Shown here piece by piece: positions 1 to 5,419 of a DNA stretch of 6,111 nt. The position numbers and the translations under genes were made by a program. The notes beneath the pieces were generated by a model. That model saw nothing but the letters and a program-made list of their open reading frames with translations. It did no database searches and was not told where the DNA came from. Numbering within the stretch: position 1 is the stretch's first letter; every line of letters starts with the position of its first letter. The stretch comes from Planctomycetaceae bacterium (GTDB taxonomy: Bacteria; Planctomycetota; Planctomycetia; Planctomycetales; Planctomycetaceae), in assembly GCA_020426065.1 (NCBI GenBank), contig JAGQQT010000256.1, positions 1-6,111 of the forward strand, read 5' to 3'.

Positions 1-42
1 TATTTCAAGATTCTCTCCAGAAAACAGAACTGGTCCGAAACG

Positions 43-76
43 AAAAAACCCGGACCTCGCAGAGGAAGTCCGGGTT
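43..76 (-). terminator. Intrinsic terminator of rho
   Basis: On the minus strand a 9-bp perfect stem (AACCCGGAC pairing with GTCCGGGTT, arms at 68-76 and 47-55) encloses a 12-base loop and is followed at once by six T residues (43-48). It begins 27 bases after the rho stop codon and reads in the same direction, so it is a textbook Rho-independent terminator. The loop can extend pairing through CCTC/GAGG as an alternative. The rho gene therefore ends at a site that does not need its own product. Confidence 0.85.
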
Positions 77-102
77 GATTCTGTTCTGGTTACCTGCTGA
101 AT

Positions 103-1683
103 TTACAGGATGCTCCGGATCTTGGCGAGGAACTCCGCATTGCTGGGGAACATCGCCAGTCGGCGAGTCAGTTCTTCCATCGCTTCCACCGGACTCATGG
201 ATATCAATGCCCGACGCAGTGCGGTCACACCTTCCATGACTGATGGTTCCAGAATTTTTTCCTCACGACGCGTTCCCGATCGGGAGATATCAATCGCGGG
301 CCAGATGCGACGATCAGCCAACTCGCGGCTGAGCACCAGTTCCATGTTTCCGGTTCCCTTGAATTCCTGGAAGATCACGTCGTCCATCCGGCTTCCGGTA
401 TCGATCAGTGCGGTGCCGACAACCGTCAGCGAACCCCCTTCATCAAACCGGCGGGCGGTCCCGAACATTTTCTTAGGAATATCCATCGCCTTGACGTCCA
501 GTCCCCCTGTCATAGTCCGACCGGTATTCCCAACCCATTTGTTAAAGGCGCGGGCGGTTCGGGTAATACTGTCCAGCAGAATGAAACAGTCTTTGCCGGA
601 TTCCGCCAGACGTTTGCCACGCTCAATGATCAGCTGGCTGGTCCGCACATGGCTTTCCACATCCCGGTCCATCGAAGAAGCAATCACTTCCCCGTTCACC
701 AGACGCCGCATTTCGGTCACTTCTTCCGGACGCTCATCGATCAGCAGCACGATCAGATGGATCTCGGGACGATTCTGGCTGACAGATTCGTCAATGTCCT
801 GCAAGAGCATCGTTTTACCGGTCCGTGGCGGAGCAACAATCAACGCCCGTTGACCTTTACCAATGGGAGTCAGCAGATCCATGACCCGCATGGTCACAAT
901 ATTAGGCTTGGTTTCCAGTTTGATCTGTTCAAACGGATTAATTGCTGTGAGATTATCGAAGTGCTTGATTTTGGCGTAGTCTTCAGGAGTCCGGCCATCA
1001 ATCGAGATAATTTCATGGAGGCGTGGCCCCTGTCCTCGCGAACCAGGACCGACGTTCCCGCGAATCAGAATCCCTTCCCGCAGACCGTATTTTTCAACCG
1101 TGGTGCTGGAAACAAAGGCGTCGGAATCCTGTGAAGCGTAGTTCACGGTCGCATCCCGCATGAAACCGTATCCCTTGGGATGCAGTTCCAGCACACCTTC
1201 GATTTCCCCTTCAATTTCGTGAATCGGCTGACCAGTCGAAGCCACGGAAGACTTGTTACCTGTCCGTCCACCTCCCTGCTGGCGATTCCGCCCACCTCCC
1301 CGACGGCCCCGATTTCCATCTCCCTGATTGCGGGAATTTCGTGAACCACCCTGATGGGAACCTTCCTCTCGTGGTCCTCGACGACGACGGCGGCGGCGGC
1401 CACCTCGTCCGCGAGACCCGTCGCCACCATCCCCAGGACCACCGTCCGATTGCTGGGAGGGAGCTTCTGAACTTCCGGATTCCATCAGCCCCACACCAAA
1501 ATCGTCGTCAGACGAACTCTGTGGGGCAGGAGCCGGTTCAGCAGCCGGCTTGGATCTCTTTTTCTTTTCTTCAACTGGTGCTTCGACGGCTTCGGCATCC
1601 TTCTTACGGCGCCGGGGTGTTGAAGATGAAGATGACGATGTTCCAGTGGAACGCTTGGAAGTGCTTGAACTCTTTGTGGGCAT
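103..1683 (-). CDS. rho: Transcription termination factor Rho with long Arg/Gly-rich N-terminal extension
   Basis: Hexameric ATP-dependent RNA helicase that binds C-rich nascent RNA and releases RNA polymerase in the cytoplasm. The protein has 526 residues against 419 in E. coli. Residues 1-155 are low-complexity: Ser/Lys-rich (1-45), acidic/Pro-rich (46-90), then Arg/Gly-rich (91-140, 34 of 50 residues R or G, with seven Arg in a row at 96-102). The OB-fold RNA-binding domain starts near 158, with the RNP-like GYGFMR at 171-176. The RecA-type ATPase follows: Walker A APPRTGKT at 284-291, IDERPEE with catalytic Glu317, Walker B ending at Asp371 (LLDSITR), Q-loop TGGLD at 392-396, R-loop DTGSRMD at 428-434, and arginine finger Arg472 in RSGTRREE. 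From Walker A onward the numbering is E. coli plus 106. The N-terminal helical Rho_N domain is not visible. The ATG start is preceded by AGGAA six bases upstream. All catalytic residues are present, so it should be an active Rho. Confidence 0.97.
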   Translation of the reverse strand: MPTKSSSTSKRSTGTSSSSSSTPRRRKKDAEAVEAPVEEKKKRSKPAAEPAPAPQSSSDDDFGVGLMESGSSEAPSQQSDGGPGDGGDGSRGRGGRRRRRRRGPREEGSHQGGSRNSRNQGDGNRGRRGGGRNRQQGGGRTGNKSSVASTGQPIHEIEGEIEGVLELHPKGYGFMRDATVNYASQDSDAFVSSTTVEKYGLREGILIRGNVGPGSRGQGPRLHEIISIDGRTPEDYAKIKHFDNLTAINPFEQIKLETKPNIVTMRVMDLLTPIGKGQRALIVAPPRTGKTMLLQDIDESVSQNRPEIHLIVLLIDERPEEVTEMRRLVNGEVIASSMDRDVESHVRTSQLIIERGKRLAESGKDCFILLDSITRTARAFNKWVGNTGRTMTGGLDVKAMDIPKKMFGTARRFDEGGSLTVVGTALIDTGSRMDDVIFQEFKGTGNMELVLSRELADRRIWPAIDISRSGTRREEKILEPSVMEGVTALRRALISMSPVEAMEELTRRLAMFPSNAEFLAKIRSIL

Positions 1684-2004
1684 AAATCTTTCCTGTGATG
1701 CCTGAAAAGAAAGTCATTCCGGGACAACCTGACCGGCGAGCGTAGCCGTGGTCATACTGTACCTGTGGAGTCGATCCGCAGCACGAATCGAGATTCCTCA
1801 TCAACATCAACGTTCTGAAGATGAGGAGATCGCCCAGAACCTCTGGAGTACAAAGGCCTGAACTGTTCAGGATCTGGTCCCGCTTTCACAACTTGGAAAT
1901 CAACTTAAGAAACCCTGCAATACACGGTCGGGTTCTTCTCGCATTTTCAGTGCTGGTGCTGTTTCAGTCAGACATGCTGTTCAGACTGCACACAACGGCA
2001 CATA

Positions 2005-2034
2005 GAATAAGTGCGAGGTGTTGAATTGTGAAAA
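2005..2034 (-). promoter_or_regulatory. C-rich, G-poor stretch resembling a Rho-utilisation (rut) element
   Basis: Read on the minus strand these 30 bases contain ten C and one G, with several TC/CC dinucleotides, about 320 bases before the rho start codon. Rho loads on unstructured C-rich, G-poor RNA, and E. coli rho is autoregulated by termination in its leader. If the rho transcript starts upstream of here, this would be a plausible loading site. This is a composition argument only; rut sites have no strict consensus. Confidence 0.2.
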
Positions 2035-2509
2035 CCGGGAAGCCATGCATCCCGCAATCTTTTTGATGACCAGTCCTCTGACTGGCCCTTCATGAAACTT
2101 GTCACTGAAAACTACGGCCCAAAAACAAGGAACGATCATCATCTGACCGTTGATTCCTCCGTCCAGGTCGACATGACGGACATGCTTTTCCCTCCAGAAT
2201 CGAGACCGACTACTCTGAAACCTTCAGCAGTAACCAGAAATCCTCATGTCTGGGGAGACCGTCGGTGAACATCCTTTTTCACAAATTTTTCCAGCGCTGA
2301 TACACAAGAGCGATCTCAGTTTCCAACCGCTCAATGTTTGAGAGATGATCCGCGAGAGATGCCTCGAAGCATTCTGAGGCTATCAGGGAAGAACCTCTCA
2401 CAATATTCGTCTTGAGTGCCGAAACTCCTGTTCGACGAGAACACTAATACCCTTCTTTGTGTTGACTTGCAAGTTGCTGGACCTAATCCGGCTGCTCGCC
2501 AACCCGGCT

Positions 2510-2532
2510 TTTCTGGAAAACCATTCCAGAAA
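2510..2532. repeat. Perfect 9-bp inverted repeat (hairpin)
   Basis: TTTCTGGAA (2510-2518) and TTCCAGAAA (2524-2532) are exact reverse complements separated by the five bases AACCA. It is the longest perfect short-loop stem I see in the non-coding stretch. Neither strand has a T-run after it, so it is not an evident terminator. It could be a structural element in an RNA or a protein-binding site. Confidence 0.45.
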
Positions 2533-2636
2533 TAATGCCTTTGAAGGGAGACTACACATCAGTCAGCAGACCTAAACGCTGCTGAATTCACAGAATCACA
2601 CCAGGCAGTGTGAAAAGATCTCATGATTTCAAAATT

Positions 2637-2652
2637 GAAGTTGTCAAACTTC
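2637..2652 (-). repeat. 6-bp stem with 4-base loop at the expected 5' end of a minus-strand transcript
   Basis: GAAGTT and AACTTC form a perfect stem around the four bases TGAC (minus-strand reading). It begins about where a transcript from the promoter-like site at 2660-2688 would start, so it would cap the 5' end of that RNA. The stem is short and could be chance. Confidence 0.3.
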
Positions 2653-2659
2653 TGAAACA

Positions 2660-2688
2660 AGTATCTCCTACACTTCAGCGCGTGTCAA
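2660..2688 (-). promoter_or_regulatory. Sigma70-like promoter candidate reading toward rho
   Basis: The minus strand reads TTGACA (2688 to 2683, a perfect -35 match), then 17 bases, then GATACT (2665 to 2660, four of six -10 positions). The start of transcription would be near 2653. The spacing is ideal and the site lies in a non-coding stretch. It sits about 70 bases past the end of the thioredoxin-YHS gene and about 970 bases before rho, so it could drive a separate small RNA, a leader of rho, or nothing. Planctomycete promoters are not well defined by the E. coli consensus. Confidence 0.35.
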
Positions 2689-2758
2689 TGCATCTTATCT
2701 GAAGTTTTTCTGAATTACCTATCCCCAAATACCGCACAGATTGCCTGACCGTAAGGTC

Positions 2759-3754
2759 TTATCGAATGAGAGAGGCCTCAATATCCCGTGGGATCAGCAC
2801 ATGCTGTGTCTGGACATATCGTTCCGGATCCAGTTCAAACAGTTTCCGGTTGGCATCAGAACTGAACAGGAACAGCTGATCGTCGTAGTAGGCGGCAAAC
2901 TCAGTGGATCCGGGAATAGCCCGGTCGGTTTCCCAGATAATCACCGGGTCACAACCCAATAGTCGTGGAGCGTATTCGTGAGGATTCTTTTCAAACTGTT
3001 CTCGCATCGTTGATGTGGCGAAGTAGTAGGTCTGCTGTTTGTAAACCGATTCCCAACGCTCATCCCCTTTCACCCAGCGACGTCCGTTTTTCAGGCTGAC
3101 CGGGCAATAACCATCCATCGCCAGAAAAATCGATTCCGGTTTTGGTGCAGGCTGGCTTTGTGGCTGCGATGCCTCTGGAACTGGCTGCTGCTGGGTTGAT
3201 GTCCGGATTGGAACATCTGACTCAAAAGAGCCTTCCTCGCCCAGACGAATTTTCCACATCGAAACCGGAGAAGGATCTTTGCCTTCAGCCCGGCGTTGCT
3301 GCACAATCGACTGCGACTGCTGATAACGAGTAGCCACATCGGTCCCTGCCCGCACAAATTCCGGATAGGAGGCCATCCCCTGGAATTTTGCCAGCACGCG
3401 GCCGTTGGCATCAATGAACACATCGGTAGGGTAACTCTCGATCCCATATTTCTGGGCCAGATCAACCGCATGCTCTGCATTAACCTTGAGCAGCAGGATA
3501 CGACCGCCCAGATCTGTCTCCAGCTGGGGAGCAGAAAAGACCGTCTGATCCATCCGCCGGCAGGGACCACACCAGTCCGTATAAAAATGCAGGAGAATGG
3601 GCAGGTTCTGTTCCCGGGCGGTCTTCATCGCACTTGTCAAATCTTTCTGCTTCAACGGAACCGATTCCGCCCGAACAGACTGACCCGACTCAACCAGCAG
3701 GCAAATCATGGCCATGGTTGCGATAATGCGTAACTGACATGCGTGCAAAAACAT
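2759..3754 (-). CDS. Exported thioredoxin-fold protein with C-terminal YHS-type repeats
   Basis: Predicted thiol-disulfide protein acting outside the cytoplasm. Numbering is from the ATG at 3754 (331 residues). Residues 1-29 form a signal peptide: short basic start, hydrophobic IIATMAMICLL, and likely cleavage after VRA. The thioredoxin domain (about 36-145) has the active site WCGPC at 61-65 and the cis-proline in SYPT (Pro109). A Gln/Pro-rich linker (about 188-206) leads to a YHS-type repeat (213-268, DGYCPVSL, WVKGD, YYFAT, EQFEKNPHEYAP, GCD). A second, shorter YHS-like repeat (about 283-315, YDDQLFLFSS, RKLFELDPERYV) lacks cysteine. YHS modules are linked to metal handling in several families, but the function of this fusion is not known to me. 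An in-frame GTG at 3802 would add 16 residues, but the ATG has the better ribosome site (AGGGAAG, five-base spacer) and puts the signal peptide at the very N-terminus. The gene stands alone, and I see no convincing terminator after it. Confidence 0.9.
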   Translation of the reverse strand: MFLHACQLRIIATMAMICLLVESGQSVRAESVPLKQKDLTSAMKTAREQNLPILLHFYTDWCGPCRRMDQTVFSAPQLETDLGGRILLLKVNAEHAVDLAQKYGIESYPTDVFIDANGRVLAKFQGMASYPEFVRAGTDVATRYQQSQSIVQQRRAEGKDPSPVSMWKIRLGEEGSFESDVPIRTSTQQQPVPEASQPQSQPAPKPESIFLAMDGYCPVSLKNGRRWVKGDERWESVYKQQTYYFATSTMREQFEKNPHEYAPRLLGCDPVIIWETDRAIPGSTEFAAYYDDQLFLFSSDANRKLFELDPERYVQTQHVLIPRDIEASLIR

Positions 3755-3871
3755 ACCTACTTCCCTATTGCGAGAATGCGTCTTTCTGGATATCGGCTGC
3801 ACTCTTTCACAGCGAAAGCGAGCCTTTTGGAGGGACAGAATTCTTCAAAGAAAGCGATCTGATTTCAGGAT

Positions 3872-3912
3872 TGTGACGAATTCTCGACCAACGATTCCTC
3901 ATAATCGTCACA
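3872..3912. promoter_or_regulatory. Spaced inverted repeat TGTGACGA / TCGTCACA, possible operator
   Basis: TGTGACGA at 3872-3879 and its exact reverse complement TCGTCACA at 3905-3912 are separated by 25 bases. The half-site centres are 33 bp apart, close to three helical turns, so two regulator dimers or a looped dimer could bind on the same face of the DNA. It lies about 120 bases from the thioredoxin start and about 200 from the FAD gene start. The spacing is wrong for a CRP site despite the TGTGA/TCACA ends. No regulator is encoded nearby. Confidence 0.35.
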
Positions 3913-4027
3913 GCTTTCCAGCGGTATTTGACTCGCGGTTCTGTCCATTCCCTCTTGGTTTCCTGGATCCGGATGCAATCCGATTCGTCATTCACCAGAA
4001 AAAAAGTGGGAAACCGAACGGATTGCC

Positions 4028-4033
4028 TACAAT
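4028..4033 (+). promoter_or_regulatory. Possible -10 element of the FAD-oxidoreductase operon
   Basis: TACAAT matches five of six bases of the bacterial -10 hexamer and would give a leader of about 75 bases before the TTG start at 4115. There is no recognisable -35 at 16-18 bases upstream, so the call is weak. Confidence 0.2.
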
Positions 4034-4114
4034 CCATAAATAGATTCCTAGGTCCAGCTGACCCATTCATTTCGTATTACCTCCAAACTTGATCCGTCCG
4101 GAGAAAGGACTCCC

Positions 4115-5389
4115 TTGAAAATCGCTATTGTCGGCTCTGGGATCTCCGGCCTGACAGCTGCCAGTCTTCTGGCACCGCATCATAAAATCACAGTCTTTGA
4201 AGCCAATGACTACCCGGGAGGGCATACCAACACCGTTACGGTGGAGGATGACGGGATAGCCATCGGGATCGATACCGGCTTCATCGTTTTTAATGAGGTC
4301 ACCTATCCGAACTTCTGTGGTCTGTTGCGCGAACTGAACGTTGCGTCAAAACCAACCCGGATGGGATTCAGCGTGTCCTGCCGACAAACCGGTTTTGAGT
4401 ACAACGGAGAGACGGCGTGGGGTTTACTGTCTGACCCCATGAACCTGTTCAAACCCCGGTTCTATCAGATGCTGCGTGATATCCAGCGGTTCTACCAGAG
4501 CGCCAGCCAATACCTGAAAACAGAACCCCGTGAGCAACTCACGGTCAGTGAATTTGCCAGCAGGGAGGGCTACTCCGAAGCCTTCATCCGGTACCATCTG
4601 CTCCCGATGGGTGCGGCAATCTGGTCCTGTAACCTGGAAACCTTTGGAGAGTTCCCTTTTGAATTTGTCGCTCAGTTTTATGCCAACCATGGTTTGATTC
4701 AGCTGTCAGGTCGTCCGGTCTGGCGAGTGATTGAAGGGGGTTCCAGCCAATACATCAAAGCTCTCACTGCAGGCTTTTCGGACAGAATCCGACTGAACAC
4801 TCCCGTTCAAAGCATCGAACGTCAGGAAGATGGACAGGTTCGAATCCTTTCCTCCTGCGGAGCTGAACTGTATGACCATGTAATTGTGGCCTGCCACAGT
4901 GATACAGCCCTGAAACTGGTCATACAACATGACTCCACTGAAGTGGAAATCCTGTCTGCCTTTCCCTACCAGGATAATCTCGCTGTGCTGCATACTGACA
5001 TTTCGGTGCTGCCAAGATATAAACGCTCCTGGTCGAGCTGGAATTACCTGCTTGATGAAGAGCGGGAGACTCTTCCCACGTTGACTTACCAGATGAATAT
5101 CCTGCAGGATATTCGCTCTCGAACCCAGTATTGTGTCACCCTGAATGCTGGTGATCTGATTCACCCCGAGAAAATCCTTGGTCAATACCGCTACTCACAT
5201 CCCATTTTCCGACATGACCGCAAGCTAATGCAGAGTCGGCATCCTGAAATGATCAATCGAAACGGCATCAGTTATTGCGGAGCTTACTGGAGAAATGGTT
5301 TTCATGAAGATGGGGTCGTGAGTGCACTGGCCGCCTGTGCTCACCTGGCACCCGCGCCCGCCTGGAGCACCTCCGGTTCGGCTTCCTGA
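4115..5389 (+). CDS. FAD-dependent amine-oxidase-like oxidoreductase (COG2907 type), TTG start
   Basis: Predicted flavoprotein of 424 residues. The N-terminal Rossmann fold has GSGISG at 7-12, an acidic Glu29 at the end of the second strand for the FAD ribose, and the YPGGHTNT motif (33-40) typical of the amine-oxidase/phytoene-desaturase group. The closing FAD motif is YCGAYWRNGFHEDGVVSA at 387-404. GAAIWSC at 166-172 lies in the substrate domain. The substrate is unknown; relatives occur beside DUF1365 and cyclopropane-fatty-acid-synthase-like genes, which suggests fatty-acyl chains of membrane lipids. The start codon is TTG: AAAGGA lies five bases upstream, there is no suitable in-frame ATG, and any later ATG would remove the FAD site. 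The last residues (PAPAWSTSGSAS) form a low-complexity tail. The stop is 30 bases before the DUF1365 gene in the same direction, so the two are probably one operon. Confidence 0.9.
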   Translation: MKIAIVGSGISGLTAASLLAPHHKITVFEANDYPGGHTNTVTVEDDGIAIGIDTGFIVFNEVTYPNFCGLLRELNVASKPTRMGFSVSCRQTGFEYNGETAWGLLSDPMNLFKPRFYQMLRDIQRFYQSASQYLKTEPREQLTVSEFASREGYSEAFIRYHLLPMGAAIWSCNLETFGEFPFEFVAQFYANHGLIQLSGRPVWRVIEGGSSQYIKALTAGFSDRIRLNTPVQSIERQEDGQVRILSSCGAELYDHVIVACHSDTALKLVIQHDSTEVEILSAFPYQDNLAVLHTDISVLPRYKRSWSSWNYLLDEERETLPTLTYQMNILQDIRSRTQYCVTLNAGDLIHPEKILGQYRYSHPIFRHDRKLMQSRHPEMINRNGISYCGAYWRNGFHEDGVVSALAACAHLAPAPAWSTSGSAS

Positions 5390-5419
5390 ACGGCATTGAT
5401 TCGTGACCAATAACAGCAG

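Larger units (their letters stand above)
1684..2758. other. Long non-coding stretch between rho and the thioredoxin-YHS gene
   Basis: These 1,075 bases lie between two minus-strand genes and hold no gene I can call with confidence. They are less GC-rich than rho. On the minus strand they contain a promoter-like site (2660-2688), several hairpins (2637-2652, 2510-2532, 2361-2380 and 2070-2085), a C-rich G-poor run (2005-2034) and short open frames: 2398-2559 (53 codons from ATG), 2279-2443 (54 open codons without an ATG), 2210-2272 (20 codons from ATG) and 1981-2142 (53 codons from ATG). A direct repeat GAGAGATG occurs at 2340-2347 and 2354-2361. On the plus strand a 67-codon frame at 1821-2024 has no good ribosome site and no recognisable motif. 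The stretch could be a long rho leader, a small-RNA locus, a decayed gene, or a mixture. I see no tRNA or other known structural RNA. Confidence 0.6.
3755..4114. promoter_or_regulatory. Divergent promoter region between the thioredoxin-YHS gene and the FAD-oxidoreductase pair
   Basis: These 360 bases separate genes that diverge, so they must hold the promoters of both. Visible elements are the inverted repeat at 3872-3912, a -10-like TACAAT at 4028-4033 facing the plus-strand genes (five of six consensus bases, without a good -35), and ribosome sites at both edges. I see no clear sigma70 pair facing the thioredoxin gene. Open frames on both strands here (for example 3768-4043 plus) look like chance. 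Confidence 0.5.

Noticed and set aside
58..76. GAGGAAGTCCGGGTT resembles the conserved GAGGAAAGTCCGGGC of RNase P RNA
   Set aside because: The match has a missing base, the surrounding sequence is the rho terminator stem and then the rho coding region, and the rest of RNase P RNA cannot fit.
110..1134. Plus-strand open frames of 247 and 161 codons across rho
   Set aside because: They are antisense to the strongly recognised rho gene, have no ribosome site and no domain-like sequence.
1379..1401. Triplet repeat CGA/CGG
   Set aside because: It simply encodes the seven-Arg run of Rho and needs no separate explanation, although its length may vary between strains.
1143..1442. Minus-strand 99-codon frame inside rho
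   Set aside because: It is another phase of the repetitive Arg/Gly-coding part of rho; its Ala/Val-rich translation comes from the triplet repeats.
1821..2024. Plus-strand 67-codon frame upstream of rho
   Set aside because: No ribosome site, no recognisable motif, and composition like the rest of the non-coding stretch.
2036..2065. CGGGA/TCCCG hairpin followed by a short T-run on the plus strand
   Set aside because: The stem is only 5 bp with a 9-base loop, the T-run is displaced, and no plus-strand gene ends there.
2672..2709. ACTTCAG/CTGAAGT stem with TTTTT on the plus strand, terminator-like
   Set aside because: The loop is 20 bases and no plus-strand gene precedes it. In the minus direction of the thioredoxin gene there is no T-run.
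2747..2758. GACC/GGTC hairpin directly after the thioredoxin-YHS stop codon
   Set aside because: A 4-bp stem without a T-run is too weak to call a terminator.
3091..3733. Overlapping frames on both strands inside the thioredoxin-YHS gene
   Set aside because: They are other phases or antisense of a gene with clear domain motifs.
3872..3912. CRP/FNR-type site reading of TGTGA...TCACA
   Set aside because: The family site has a 6-base gap; here the half-sites are 25 bases or more apart.
4090..4095. TGATCC resembling the -35 of alphaproteobacterial sigmaE/ChrR promoters
   Set aside because: It lies only 20 bases before the TTG start, so transcription would begin inside or after the start codon.
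4424..5410. Minus-strand frames of 61-159 codons across the FAD oxidoreductase
   Set aside because: Antisense shadows of a gene with complete FAD-binding motifs.
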